Below, piece after piece: positions 43,728 to 53,865 of a stretch of DNA of 64,000 nucleotides (position 1 is its first letter; each line of letters starts with the position of its first letter). The notes under the pieces are model-generated. The model had not been told where the DNA came from. It ran no database searches and worked only from the letters and a program-made list of their open reading frames with translations. A program made the position numbers and the translations under genes. The stretch lies in NCBI RefSeq assembly GCF_000368925.1, contig NZ_KB849756.1:1896383-1960382 (forward strand), written 5' to 3'. This DNA is from Acinetobacter bereziniae LMG 1003 = CIP 70.12. GTDB taxonomy: Bacteria; Pseudomonadota; Gammaproteobacteria; Pseudomonadales; Moraxellaceae.

Positions 43728-44476
43728 TGTGGTGTCCCTCCTTGCTGTGGTGTCGATGGTGCAGCTGGATTTGTCTGATTCACAGTTTTTTGAGCTTTCT
43801 GTTCATCAGCACCAATATAGCGATAGGTTTTTGCCTTAATGGTATAGTCAATCACAGGAACATCAGATTTTTTATCCTGACTGGCAGTTCCTGTAATGGT
43901 GAAATCATGCAAAGTAACAATACGTGGTAAAGCAGCGACGCTACTGACGAAAGTACCAAATGAGTGATAATCCCCTGTCGCATCAATGGAAATAGGTTGT
44001 TCAATAAAGAACTCTTGCTTCACTTCAGGTTCAAGTCTGATATTTTTAAATTTTAGCCCTGAACTCACCCCAGTCACGTTAATATCTTCAACCAAACTCG
44101 GAATTTCAGTTTCTTTTGGCAACTGTTCCAATTGTTGATTGAAATTGGCTTCCATTTGTTGTAACTGGGCTTGATATTGTTGCAAATTTCGTAACTTAGA
44201 GTCTTTTTCTTTAAATTCATTCAGTAGATTCTGTTCAACTGTGCGTGCCTGATCAATTGCATCCAGCTTCGGTCTCACCGCAAGAAAATAGCCAATTGCA
44301 CAAACCACAAAGAACAAAAATATCCAACAAGTAATTTTTACCGATAGCGGCCAACTACCATAGTTGTTCATATCCAAAGTATTGAACTGTTGAAAAAATT
44401 TCTCAACTGTCATTTTATTCTTTTTTGGAGCATCGTTTACTGATGAATCTAATTGCTCAAAATCTTCACGACTCAT
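43724..44476 (-). CDS. pilO: Type IV pilus alignment protein PilO
   Basis: An inner-membrane partner of PilN. At 250 residues it has one helix (about residues 46-66, ITCWIFLFFVVCAIGYFLAV), a coiled coil (about 75-120), and a ferredoxin-like periplasmic domain including QPISIDATGDYHSFGTFVSS. The C-terminus is a Pro/Thr-rich tail. Four-base overlaps on both sides show translational coupling. Confidence 0.94.
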   Translation of the reverse strand: MSREDFEQLDSSVNDAPKKNKMTVEKFFQQFNTLDMNNYGSWPLSVKITCWIFLFFVVCAIGYFLAVRPKLDAIDQARTVEQNLLNEFKEKDSKLRNLQQYQAQLQQMEANFNQQLEQLPKETEIPSLVEDINVTGVSSGLKFKNIRLEPEVKQEFFIEQPISIDATGDYHSFGTFVSSVAALPRIVTLHDFTITGTASQDKKSDVPVIDYTIKAKTYRYIGADEQKAQKTVNQTNPAAPSTPQQGGTPQ

Positions 44477-45114
44477 TTCGCACCCCCAGCAGCTGGAACT
44501 TGTTCAGCCTTTGTTGCACTATCATCTGCTACAGAAGCGATTTCCCCTAAATCTACAGTGACCACAAAGCTTCCATAAGACTCTTCTACTCGAGGAATCA
44601 CGGATGTTTGTGCTTGATTTTTATTTTCTTCTGCGGCTAGGAATGAATTCATAAAGGCATTTCTATACCACTCAGAAGCTTCCAAACCACGCAATAATTC
44701 AGCAACGGTATTCGGACTTTCAGCTTTACCTTCGATGGTAAATTTATCCCCAACACGACTGAATTTCGTGATGTACATTTGTGCTGGAACGACACGAACC
44801 AATTCATCAACCAAGCGAACAATCACAGGACGTTGTCCTTGTAAACCTTGAATCAACTTCATTCGCTCAATAATGGCATTACGACGCTCTTGCAATCCAT
44901 CTAAAGTTTTTAATTGCATATCTAAGTTTTGATTGGTACTGGTTACCAACTGATTGGCCTGCTCTTGATCTTCAAGCTTATGATCAAAATAAAACCATGC
45001 CAATAACACAGTTGCCAATCCAATCAATGCAACACCCACACAGATTGCCACAAATTGTTTCTTTTTCTGTTCTCTTAGCTCGTCACGCCAAGGGAGTAAG
45101 TTAATCTTTGCCAT
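44473..45114 (-). CDS. pilN: Type IV pilus alignment protein PilN
   Basis: A bitopic protein of 213 residues. It begins with the conserved cytoplasmic motif INLLPWRDELRE (residues 4-15), which docks onto PilM, followed by a helix (about 22-43), a coiled coil and a periplasmic domain. The C-terminal tail is Ala-rich. It shares one base with pilM's stop and four with pilO. Confidence 0.95.
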   Translation of the reverse strand: MAKINLLPWRDELREQKKKQFVAICVGVALIGLATVLLAWFYFDHKLEDQEQANQLVTSTNQNLDMQLKTLDGLQERRNAIIERMKLIQGLQGQRPVIVRLVDELVRVVPAQMYITKFSRVGDKFTIEGKAESPNTVAELLRGLEASEWYRNAFMNSFLAAEENKNQAQTSVIPRVEESYGSFVVTVDLGEIASVADDSATKAEQVPAAGGAK

Positions 45115-46172
45115 TAATCAAAACTCCTCAACGCTAAGCCACATGCAACCATAAGTGATGGTGCATCATTTTCTATTTTTCTTAAGTCAATTTGCGGTGA
45201 AAAACCCATTTGTAAAAATGGATTTGCAACAGTGACTCGATAGCCTAATTTTTGTTGTAATAATTTTGCCAAACCTGGGATATTTGCATTTCCACCTGCC
45301 AGCAAAATATGATCAATCTCATTAAATTGTGAGGAGGAGAAGAAGAATTGCAATGAACGCGCTGCTTGCTGAACCACCGCTTCTAAAAACGGCATTAACA
45401 CTTCAGTTTCAAAATCATCGGGTAAGGTGCGGTCTTTCTTGGCACGACCTGCTTCCTCATAAGATAAACCATAACGATTTTGCACATCTTGTGTCAGTTG
45501 TTTGCCCCCAAACACCTGCTCACGCGTGTAAATAATCTTACCTTTTTGCATCACAGACAATGTGGTCATGGTGTGACCAATATCTAAGATCCCAACAAGA
45601 TTCACCCCGATGGGTAAAGTATCTGAAAAGACATCGAATGCACGTTCTATGGCATAGCTTTCTACATCTGCAATTTTAGGAGATAAGCCTGCAATTTCCA
45701 GAACTTCAACACGAGACTCAATATTTTCAGCACGTGTCGCCACCAAAAGTACATTCACTCGATTCGGATTGGCTAACTTATCATTCAATACTTCAAAATC
45801 TAAGCTCACTTCATCCAAAGGAAAAGGAATATATTGTTCAGCATCCATTCGAATCTGAACTTCTCTTTCCTCATCGGACATATCTGCATCCATTTCTATG
45901 ATTTTATGAATCACCATAGAAGTAGGTACAGCAACAGCCACATTTTGCGATTGAGGGTTAGCAAGATTGACTGCTCGCTCTAATGCATCTGCAACTGCTT
46001 CTGGATTGAGAATGTTTTTTTCAACCACACTCCCATCAATCAGCGGACTTAATCCATAACTTTCAACCCAGTAACGACCGTTCTTAACAGAGAGCTCTAA
46101 AATTTTTACAGTAGTAGAACTAATATCTACTCCTACCAACCCCTTATTTTGCTTACGATATAGTCTAAGCAC
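45114..46172 (-). CDS. pilM: Type IV pilus actin-like ATPase PilM
   Basis: A cytoplasmic actin/FtsA-fold protein that binds the PilN tail. At 352 residues it shows phosphate-1 LVGVDISSTTVKILEL (about residues 12-27), phosphate-2 VGILDIGHTMTTLSV and the adenosine-site HILLAGGNANIPGL. First gene of pilMNOPQ. It is divergent from ponA, with 163 bases between the start codons, where both promoters must lie. Confidence 0.95.
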   Translation of the reverse strand: MLRLYRKQNKGLVGVDISSTTVKILELSVKNGRYWVESYGLSPLIDGSVVEKNILNPEAVADALERAVNLANPQSQNVAVAVPTSMVIHKIIEMDADMSDEEREVQIRMDAEQYIPFPLDEVSLDFEVLNDKLANPNRVNVLLVATRAENIESRVEVLEIAGLSPKIADVESYAIERAFDVFSDTLPIGVNLVGILDIGHTMTTLSVMQKGKIIYTREQVFGGKQLTQDVQNRYGLSYEEAGRAKKDRTLPDDFETEVLMPFLEAVVQQAARSLQFFFSSSQFNEIDHILLAGGNANIPGLAKLLQQKLGYRVTVANPFLQMGFSPQIDLRKIENDAPSLMVACGLALRSFD

Positions 46173-46335
46173 GATACATTTCCTATTATTTTTTTATCCC
46201 CAACAAATAACACAAACTAGCTGTATTTGGTCTTAATTTTTTACAGATACAATATCCCATCTAACAATCCATCACATGAGAAGCTATACTGACCACAATT
46301 AGTTTGCCATTAGCTATTATTAAAACTTACTTGTT

Positions 46336-48876
46336 ATGAAAAAGCTATCTTGTTCAGGTCATATTCATCCCTTTTTTTTGCTGATTATTATTATCTTAGT
46401 CGCAATTCCGATGGGCTTTTATGGAATGTACCTATATATTGCCCCATCTCTGCCAGAAATGAGCTCTTTAAAAAAAGCGCCATTATTAAAACCTTTACAA
46501 GTTTACTCGGCAGATAATCAATTAATTGCTGAATATGGTGGCAAGCTTTCTGTGCCTGTGGAATACGATCAGATTCCGCCGCATTTCATTCATGCTTTCC
46601 TTGCTGCTGAAGATTCATCTTTCTTTGAACATAGCGGAATCAGCTTTAAGGGCTTAGGTCGTGCATTGAGTGAAAGTGTGACTGGATCAAATGTACAGAC
46701 AGGTGGTTCGACCATCACCATGCAGGTTGCCAAGAACTATTATCTATCACCTGAACGTACTTTGAAGCGTAAATTGACTGAAGTATTTTTAGCCCGAAAA
46801 ATAGAACAAAACTTATCCAAAGAAGAAATCTTATCTTTATATGTCAATAAAATTTTCTTAGGTAAAAATGCCTATGGTATTGCTGCTGCAGCAAAAATTT
46901 ACTATGACAGAAGCTTAGATCAGCTCAGTATTGCACAAATGGCGATGATTGCTGGTTTGCCTAAAGCGCCTTCTAAATATAATCCTGTTGTAAACCCTGA
47001 ACGTGCACTTGAGCGTCGTAACTGGATTTTGGGACGTATGCTTCAGCTAGGCTATTTGAAACAGGCTGAATATGAAAAAGCGGTTGCTGAACCGATAAAC
47101 TTAAGCATGCCAGATCGCGGTTTAAGCAATAAATTTCCTTATGTCGGTGAAATGGTTCGCGCTGAATTGGTAGAAAAGTTTGGTGAACAAGCGATTGACT
47201 CAGGTTATAAAGTTTATACAACTGTCAATAGCCAGCGTCAGCAATATGCTGAAGATGCTGTACAAAAAGGTTTAGAAGATTACGACCGCCGTCATGGTTG
47301 GCGTGGTGCTGAGGCACATGACAAGCCACTCAAAGATTTTATTCCTTATGCCAATACATACCCTGCCGAAGTGATTAAAGTGGGCAGCAATACCTTTGAA
47401 GCCAAAATGCAAGATGGTTCAACGGTAACCGTCCCTTGGTCAGGAATGTCTTGGGCAAGAAAATACATCAATGCCAACGCTGTGGGTGGTGCACCCAGTC
47501 GTGCCTCACAAATTGTTTCAGTGAAAGATATCATCCGTTTACGTCCCAATGACAATAAAACGGCTTGGTCATTGGTGCAAACCCCGAAAGTCCAAGGTCA
47601 ACTTATTGCCATCAATCCAAATGATGGTTCGATTGAAGCAGTGGTCGGGGGGTACAACTTCTATCAATCGAAATTTAACCGTGCATTACAAGGTTGGCGC
47701 CAACCAGGCTCCACCATTAAACCCTTTGTTTACGCACTTGCCCTTGAACGTGGTATGACACCTTATACTATGGTCAATGACAGCCCAATTACGATTGGTC
47801 GTTGGTCACCAAGAAACTCCGATGGTCGTTATTTGGGCATGATCCCATTACGTCGTGCCTTATATTTGTCTCGTAATACAGTATCTGTACGCTTACTACA
47901 AAGTGTTGGTGTTGAACGTGCACGACAATTACTGATGGACTTTGGTTTACAAGAAGATCAAATTCCGCGAAACTTCACCATTGCCTTAGGTACACCACAA
48001 GTACTTCCTGTACAAATGGCAACAGGCTATGCAGCTATTGCCAATGGGGGATATCGCATTCAACCGCATTTTATCAGTCGTATTGAAGACGCTTTTGGTA
48101 AAACCATCTATGAAGCAAGTCCTGAATATGCGTGTATTCCATGTATTAACCAAAAAAATCAGACAGTTGATGCCGAAGTCACCCCAGATGATGAAGTGAT
48201 TGAAGGTGCCAATATCAGTGTTGATGATGCAGCAACACCTTTAAGTAAAGAAGAGCAAAGTAAATATCGTCAAGCCCAACGTATTTTAAAATCACAGTCA
48301 GCCTTCGACATGGCAAATATTCTTCGTGATGTAATTGTACATGGTACAGGTCGTGCTGCACTTAAAATTGGTCGTGATGATATTGGTGGTAAAACAGGAA
48401 CAACGAATGATGCTAAAGACGCTTGGTTTGCAGGCTTCAATGGTAAATTGGTTGCCATTGCTTGGGTAGGCTTTGACCAACCATCTACATTAGGTCGACG
48501 CGAATTTGGTGGTATTGCTGCACTTCCAGTTTGGACCAGCTTTATGGATAAAGCTTTAAAAGGCACGCCATCGGCTTGGGTACACTTTGATAAAGATGCT
48601 AAAGCACCAATTTCGCGTGAACAACGTCATCAAACTCAAATTGATGACCAAACTCAAAACGAAAGCTATGGTTCATCTCCACCTTTAGCCCGTCCAATCT
48701 TTAGACCAGCTCCAGTTGCTCCAACACGTAACGCGTCCAATGATTTTGATGATTTACCTGATGAGGGTAATGATCAGCCGTTAAAGCCGAATAAAGCAAC
48801 ACCGCCTGCGATGAATCAAGGTGCTGCAAAACGGGAACAAGACTCGCTTGAAAATTTGATTAACGAAGTTCAATAG
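46336..48876 (+). CDS. ponA: Penicillin-binding protein 1A (bifunctional transglycosylase/transpeptidase)
   Basis: A peptidoglycan polymerase of 846 residues. It has a short cytoplasmic N-terminus and a membrane helix (about residues 13-33). The GT51 domain has the catalytic AAEDSSFFEHSGISFKGL and GGSTITMQVAKNYYL. The transpeptidase has SxxK at Ser459-Lys462 (GSTIKPF), SRN (around 516-518) and KTGT at 686-689. A periplasmic CIPC pair occurs at about residues 600-603. The C-terminal ~100 residues are Pro/Asn/Asp-rich and disordered. It is divergent from pilM, the same pairing seen in Pseudomonas. Confidence 0.96.
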   Translation: MKKLSCSGHIHPFFLLIIIILVAIPMGFYGMYLYIAPSLPEMSSLKKAPLLKPLQVYSADNQLIAEYGGKLSVPVEYDQIPPHFIHAFLAAEDSSFFEHSGISFKGLGRALSESVTGSNVQTGGSTITMQVAKNYYLSPERTLKRKLTEVFLARKIEQNLSKEEILSLYVNKIFLGKNAYGIAAAAKIYYDRSLDQLSIAQMAMIAGLPKAPSKYNPVVNPERALERRNWILGRMLQLGYLKQAEYEKAVAEPINLSMPDRGLSNKFPYVGEMVRAELVEKFGEQAIDSGYKVYTTVNSQRQQYAEDAVQKGLEDYDRRHGWRGAEAHDKPLKDFIPYANTYPAEVIKVGSNTFEAKMQDGSTVTVPWSGMSWARKYINANAVGGAPSRASQIVSVKDIIRLRPNDNKTAWSLVQTPKVQGQLIAINPNDGSIEAVVGGYNFYQSKFNRALQGWRQPGSTIKPFVYALALERGMTPYTMVNDSPITIGRWSPRNSDGRYLGMIPLRRALYLSRNTVSVRLLQSVGVERARQLLMDFGLQEDQIPRNFTIALGTPQVLPVQMATGYAAIANGGYRIQPHFISRIEDAFGKTIYEASPEYACIPCINQKNQTVDAEVTPDDEVIEGANISVDDAATPLSKEEQSKYRQAQRILKSQSAFDMANILRDVIVHGTGRAALKIGRDDIGGKTGTTNDAKDAWFAGFNGKLVAIAWVGFDQPSTLGRREFGGIAALPVWTSFMDKALKGTPSAWVHFDKDAKAPISREQRHQTQIDDQTQNESYGSSPPLARPIFRPAPVAPTRNASNDFDDLPDEGNDQPLKPNKATPPAMNQGAAKREQDSLENLINEVQ

Positions 48877-48890
48877 TCAAATTTCATCAT

Positions 48891-48920
48891 AAAAAATGCC
48901 ATCAATAGATGGCATTTTTT
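48891..48920. terminator. Bidirectional terminator between ponA and rlmA
   Basis: AAAAAATGCCATC-AATA-GATGGCATTTTTT, a 10-bp stem flanked by A and T runs, placed between convergent genes. Confidence 0.88.
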
Positions 48921-48935
48921 ATGTCTATTAATTGG

Positions 48936-49739
48936 CTATTTTTTCTGGAAAATATACATCTGAAATGCGGCTTTTAATTCAGTTTGCGCTTGTTGTTCTA
49001 AAACCATACGCTTTTCAGGTTTTGCTTTATATGCATAAGGTGTCATAGCAATCAGATTTTTTAATTGTGCTTGATTTAACTCAAAAGTCGTTTCCACAAT
49101 CGGTTGCTCAATCAAATCAAAATGCGCTTGTAATTGCTCAACAAACTTATGCGGATCATGCATTTTTACTTCATCAAACAAACCTTCACGCATTGCATAC
49201 AAATGCTCAGGTGCAGGCGTAACCACGATGAGATAAGCCTGAGGCTTAAGGACTCGCAGGATTTCCTCAATAGGGATTGGACTAAACAAACTGGTACATA
49301 GATCTATGGATTGATCTAAAACTGGTAATGTCGCCCCTGTTCCCACAATCCAAGTCACTTTTTTATTGAGCTTTGCAGCCACCTGAACTGCATTTTTCGC
49401 AATATCCACCCCAACACATTGCATCACCTCATGTTGCATTGCATCAGTATAGTAGCCTTCACCGCAACCGATATCCAACAGATTTTCAATACGTAAATCT
49501 CGAATTTTTTTTACGATTGCTTGTTGTAAAGGTGCATAAAATCCATCACTGAGAAAAGCCCGTCGCGCTTGTACAGATTCAACAGTATCCCCTGGATTTT
49601 TACTGTGTTTGTGTTGTACCACATGTAAATTGACATAACCTTGCTTTGCGACATCATAACTATGATGATTTACACAGCGCCAAGTTCGACCTGATAGGCT
49701 TAACCCCTCACGGCATACAGGGCACATCAATAAATTCAT
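48936..49739 (-). CDS. rlmA: 23S rRNA (guanine-N1) methyltransferase, RlmA type
   Basis: Methylates a guanine in helix 35 of 23S rRNA (G745 in E. coli). The 267-residue protein, started at ATG 49739 with GGAG six bases upstream, opens with a zinc finger CPVC...CVNHH (Cys6, Cys9, Cys22). It continues with SYDVAKQGYVNL, NPGDT and ARRAFLSDGFYAPL, all hallmarks of RlmA. The SAM site is LLDIGCGEGYYTD (about 88-100). It is monocistronic between terminators. Confidence 0.9.
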   Translation of the reverse strand: MNLLMCPVCREGLSLSGRTWRCVNHHSYDVAKQGYVNLHVVQHKHSKNPGDTVESVQARRAFLSDGFYAPLQQAIVKKIRDLRIENLLDIGCGEGYYTDAMQHEVMQCVGVDIAKNAVQVAAKLNKKVTWIVGTGATLPVLDQSIDLCTSLFSPIPIEEILRVLKPQAYLIVVTPAPEHLYAMREGLFDEVKMHDPHKFVEQLQAHFDLIEQPIVETTFELNQAQLKNLIAMTPYAYKAKPEKRMVLEQQAQTELKAAFQMYIFQKK

Positions 49740-49771
49740 CGTATTCTCCACAAAATATAGTAAAAGCCAAT

Positions 49772-49796
49772 AAAAAAGCCGGCAAATGCCGACTTC
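49772..49796 (-). terminator. Terminator after mraY
   Basis: Minus strand AAGTCGGC-ATTT-GCCGGCTT then TTTTA; an 8-bp stem with one G-T pair ends the rsmH-to-mraY transcript. Confidence 0.82.
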
Positions 49797-49812
49797 TTCA
49801 ACTGACTTTGGC

Positions 49813-50931
49813 TTATCGTAATTTTAATGTCATTAGACCTAAAACTACCAGCATAATTGTAATAATCCAGAAACGGATCACCACTTGAGTCTCACGCCAG
49901 CCTTTCTTTTCATAATGATGATGTAAGGGTGCCATCAGAAAAACACGTTTATTACGCATACGTAGCGATCCAATTTGCAAAAACACGGAAATCGCTTCAA
50001 CAACAAATACCCCACCCATGATCGCGAATACTATTTCTTGACGAACCATCACTGCGATTGTACCCAACATCGCGCCTAAGGATAATGCTCCCACATCGCC
50101 CATAAAGACTTGTGCAGGATGTGCGTTATACCATAAGAATGCTAAACCGGCACCAATCATCGCAGCACAGATAATCACCAATTCAGATGTATATTTCACA
50201 TAAGGAATATGTAAATAATTGGCAAAGCGAACATCACCTGCCAAATATGCAAAAACACCTAAACCAGCCGCAACCAAGACAATTGGCATGATCGCCAAAC
50301 CATCCAAGCCATCAGTTAAGTTCACCGCATTTGAACCGCCATTAATGACCAAATAGGTGAAAATAATAAACCCAATCCCCAATGGAATTGCAGACAATGG
50401 AATACTCAAATTCTTAAAGAATGGAATCAACAAATCCAACATATTGGCTGTATGTATAGGGTTATCCTGCTGAGTTGCAATTACATACAATGCAATACCC
50501 GCTCCCAGTGAACCGATAGATGTCCAAAAGAATTTTTTCTTGGCAGGCAAACCAGCATTGTCTTTATAACGAACTTTAATCCAGTCATCTGCCCAGCCTA
50601 CCGCACCAAAGATCACCATAACCATTAAAACAATCCACACATAGGGATTGGATAAGTCTGCCCAAAGCAAAGTACTAATCCCAATGGAGAGTAGGATTAA
50701 AATCCCGCCCATGGTTGGTGTACCCATTTTCTTGGCATGATTTTCAGGTGCAAACGAACTGACTGCTTGACCATATTTGAGTGCTTGTAGTTTACGAATC
50801 ATCACTGGACCCAAAGCCCAACCAATCGCAAGTGCAGTCAATACACTGAGCAATGCGCGTAACGATAAGTATCGAACAACTTGGAACGCATTTTCATAAC
50901 CCGCCAAGTGTTGAAATAACCAAAACAGCAT
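49813..50931 (-). CDS. mraY: Phospho-N-acetylmuramoyl-pentapeptide transferase
   Basis: Makes lipid I from UDP-MurNAc-pentapeptide and undecaprenyl phosphate. The 372-residue integral membrane protein has about ten helices and the cytoplasmic motifs KMGTPTMGGI (about 68-77), GWADDWIK (about 111-118), NLTDGLDGLA and the histidine loop APLHHHYEKKGW. It shares one base with murF's stop. It is the last gene of the cluster here; murG, ftsW, murC, ddlB and ftsQAZ do not follow. Confidence 0.97.
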   Translation of the reverse strand: MLFWLFQHLAGYENAFQVVRYLSLRALLSVLTALAIGWALGPVMIRKLQALKYGQAVSSFAPENHAKKMGTPTMGGILILLSIGISTLLWADLSNPYVWIVLMVMVIFGAVGWADDWIKVRYKDNAGLPAKKKFFWTSIGSLGAGIALYVIATQQDNPIHTANMLDLLIPFFKNLSIPLSAIPLGIGFIIFTYLVINGGSNAVNLTDGLDGLAIMPIVLVAAGLGVFAYLAGDVRFANYLHIPYVKYTSELVIICAAMIGAGLAFLWYNAHPAQVFMGDVGALSLGAMLGTIAVMVRQEIVFAIMGGVFVVEAISVFLQIGSLRMRNKRVFLMAPLHHHYEKKGWRETQVVIRFWIITIMLVVLGLMTLKLR

Positions 50932-52340
50932 TAAACTTTCTCCATCAAATCAGCCATCAACGTTTCCATATGGGTATAACGAGAACCTTTAAATAAGAAA
51001 CTCATGGACTGGGGTTGATGTGTTTTTATTAAACTTAATAATAAAGGCAAAGCTTGTTCTTGATTCAGAAAAGCTTGTAATTTTTTACCATATTGAGTGC
51101 TTCGAGCACCTTCTTGTGTTGCAGGAGCAAACTCGCCTACAGCGACAACAAAATCAATACCACTCACTGAAACGAGATCACGACCTAGCATGTAATGCTG
51201 TTGAGCCGCAGTATCTCCCAGCTCTCCAATATCTCCGATGACCATGACTTTAATTCCTTGCTGTTGTGCAAGCACCTCAGCTGCGGCACGCATGGACGTT
51301 GGATTGGCGTTGTAGGTATCATCAATCAATAAATGATTATTTTTTTGAATAAAGTTTAGACGCCCTTTAGCCCCTTGTGCTGACTCTAAACCAGCAACAA
51401 TATCCTCTAAAGCGATACCGATTGCTAAGGCGAATGCTGTTGCAGCCTCTGCATTATGTACATTGTGTGCACCTGCAAAAGGCAAATTAACCAATTTGGA
51501 GCCTTGCGGTGTATTGATGGTAAATATTGCTGATTGTGCCAACAACTGGATATCTGTTGCAAAAACCTCACCACCATTCCCAAAACTCAAACAATGTTCT
51601 GTCTGTATAGCTTGGCGAATCGTATCAGTGAAATCATCAGCCGCAGGAATAATAGATGTTCCTGTTTGATCAATATGGCGATAAATTTCAGATTTAGCAC
51701 GACAAATTCCATCACGACCACCAAACTCACCTAAATGTGCAGTGCCGATATTGAGAATGCCCGCCACCTGAGGTTGTACCAAGTTTGAGGTATAGTCAAT
51801 TTCACCTTGATGGCTTGCACCCAGCTCCATGACTGCATATTGATGTTCTGAACGTAGTTCCAAGAGCATCATTGGCACACCAAGATCATTATTTAAATTA
51901 CCACGAGTAATCAAAGTCGGAGCTAAACGTGTAAGGATACTACCCAACATTTCTTTGGTGGTGGTTTTACCACTACTGCCAGTCAGTGCAATCACTTTTA
52001 ATTGAGGATGCTGAGCGCGACGATACGCACCTAAATGTCCCAATGCCAAACGGGTATCTTCAACAACCAACTGACAAATATTGGCTTCAACAGGATGACT
52101 GACAATCGCAATTTGGCAGCCATTTTCAGCCACTTGCACAACAAAATCGTGTGCATCAAAACGTTCACCTTTAAGTGCTAAAAACACATCACCCAATTCA
52201 GCATGGCGTGAATCAGTTAAAATACGTTTAATTTCACCTTGTGGTGCTTGATCTAAATACCAATATCCTTGAGTTGCTTCAGCAAGTTCTGTTGCTGACC
52301 ATGGCTCTAAAGGTACAGTACTCGTCGTCGAGGTATGCAT
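50931..52340 (-). CDS. murF: UDP-N-acetylmuramoyl-tripeptide--D-Ala-D-Ala ligase
   Basis: Adds D-Ala-D-Ala to the UDP-MurNAc tripeptide. The 469-residue Mur ligase has P-loop ALTGSSGKTTTKEM (about 118-131), the GNLNNDLGVP substrate segment, MELGASHQGEI and DDTYNANPTSM in the C-terminal half. It lies 9 bases after murE and overlaps mraY by one base. Confidence 0.96.
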   Translation of the reverse strand: MHTSTTSTVPLEPWSATELAEATQGYWYLDQAPQGEIKRILTDSRHAELGDVFLALKGERFDAHDFVVQVAENGCQIAIVSHPVEANICQLVVEDTRLALGHLGAYRRAQHPQLKVIALTGSSGKTTTKEMLGSILTRLAPTLITRGNLNNDLGVPMMLLELRSEHQYAVMELGASHQGEIDYTSNLVQPQVAGILNIGTAHLGEFGGRDGICRAKSEIYRHIDQTGTSIIPAADDFTDTIRQAIQTEHCLSFGNGGEVFATDIQLLAQSAIFTINTPQGSKLVNLPFAGAHNVHNAEAATAFALAIGIALEDIVAGLESAQGAKGRLNFIQKNNHLLIDDTYNANPTSMRAAAEVLAQQQGIKVMVIGDIGELGDTAAQQHYMLGRDLVSVSGIDFVVAVGEFAPATQEGARSTQYGKKLQAFLNQEQALPLLLSLIKTHQPQSMSFLFKGSRYTHMETLMADLMEKV

Positions 52341-52349
52341 CGTTTATTC

Positions 52350-53858
52350 CTACTGAGCTGGATAGGCTGAATTGGTTTTATGGTGTTGCGCATCTATAGC
52401 AGATTGCACTTCAACAACATCATCAAACCAATGACGCACCCCATCTATTTCTTGATAGTTTTCATGTCCTTTGCCAGCAATCACCACAATATCGCCTGCT
52501 TGTGCATGTTTGACTGCATATTTAATCGCTTCACGACGATCACGAATCTCATGCACCTCGTGCTGGCTAAAATCGATATCTTGTTTCATGTCGGCAAAAA
52601 TTTGTTCTGGATTTTCAGTGCGCGGATTATCTGATGTCATCACCACAGGGGTGGCTTGTTCCAATGCTGCTTTGGTCATCAAAGGACGTTTACCACGATC
52701 ACGATCACCCCCACAACCAAATACCGCCCAAAGTTGATTTTCAACATGGCGCTTTAAAGTTTTTAATACTTGGGTTAATGCATCTGGCGTGTGGGCATAG
52801 TCGACAACAAATAATCGATCCTGATCACGAATGACTTGCATTCGTCCTGGTGCGCCTTTTAACTTTGGTACTTGTGCAATCAACTGTTGTAAATCAAAGC
52901 CTGCTTGCTCAGCGACAATTAAACTTGCCACAAGGTTTTCAATATTAAAATGCCCGAGCAATGGGCTATGTACAGTAAATTCGCCTTTGGCTGTTTTTAA
53001 GTGAAAAACTGCACCATCCAAGCTATATTTAATTCCAAAGACCTGATAATCAGCAGCTTTAGAGGTCGAATAAGTCAATACTTTAGGGTGCGACAAATTA
53101 CTGCTCGCAGCATTCATCATCAAATCAGCATGCGCATCATCAATATTAATAACTGCGACTTTTAACGAAGACCATTTAAACAATAAAGATTTTGCTTCAG
53201 CATAGGCTTCAAGTGTTCCATGATAATCCAAATGATCACGGCTTAAATTGCTATAGGCAGCAATTTCGATATCACAACCATTCAAGCGCCCTTGCTCCAA
53301 GCCATGAGAACTCGCTTCGATTGAAGCAAATTCAGCGCCTTGTAAGGCAAAATCATGCATTAGATTTTGTAAATGTAAAGCATCTAAAGTGGTATGAGAG
53401 GACGCTTCCAAGTGCGGTAAAATACCATTACCTGTTGTCCCCATAACCGCACATTTTTTATTTAGCAATGTCAACAACTCAGCAACCAAACGTGAAATCG
53501 TTGTTTTACCATTGGTTCCAGTGACAGCCAAAACGCGTACCGCTTGTACAGGTGTTGTTGCTTGTAAATATTGTTTTTGCCATTGTCCCATCAATCTGCG
53601 AACTTGAGGACAAACCAAAGCTGATGCAATGCCTAAATCCGTTTCACTAATCACTGCCAATGCACCTTTATCCAAAGCCGCCTGAGCAAACTGCCGTGTT
53701 TTTTCAGGTTGAGAATAACTGGTTAATGCAATAAAAATCTGTCCATGCTGAACATAGCGACTATCTAGAGAGAAACCCTTAAATGGCTCAGACATCCAAC
53801 TCTGTGTATGGTCTTGATCACGACCATTGTGATAAATGTCTAGAAAATTAATCATCAT
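52350..53858 (-). CDS. murE: UDP-MurNAc-L-Ala-D-Glu:meso-diaminopimelate ligase
   Basis: Adds meso-diaminopimelate to the peptidoglycan precursor. The 502-residue protein has P-loop VTGTNGKTT (about 113-121), IEASSHGLEQGRL and YSNLSRDHLDYHG. The DNPR motif (TSDNPRTENP) reads meso-DAP rather than lysine, as expected for a Gram-negative. MM at the start leaves the first or second ATG open. It lies 7 bases after ftsI. Confidence 0.96.
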   Translation of the reverse strand: MMINFLDIYHNGRDQDHTQSWMSEPFKGFSLDSRYVQHGQIFIALTSYSQPEKTRQFAQAALDKGALAVISETDLGIASALVCPQVRRLMGQWQKQYLQATTPVQAVRVLAVTGTNGKTTISRLVAELLTLLNKKCAVMGTTGNGILPHLEASSHTTLDALHLQNLMHDFALQGAEFASIEASSHGLEQGRLNGCDIEIAAYSNLSRDHLDYHGTLEAYAEAKSLLFKWSSLKVAVINIDDAHADLMMNAASSNLSHPKVLTYSTSKAADYQVFGIKYSLDGAVFHLKTAKGEFTVHSPLLGHFNIENLVASLIVAEQAGFDLQQLIAQVPKLKGAPGRMQVIRDQDRLFVVDYAHTPDALTQVLKTLKRHVENQLWAVFGCGGDRDRGKRPLMTKAALEQATPVVMTSDNPRTENPEQIFADMKQDIDFSQHEVHEIRDRREAIKYAVKHAQAGDIVVIAGKGHENYQEIDGVRHWFDDVVEVQSAIDAQHHKTNSAYPAQ

Positions 53859-53865
53859 GATTTAC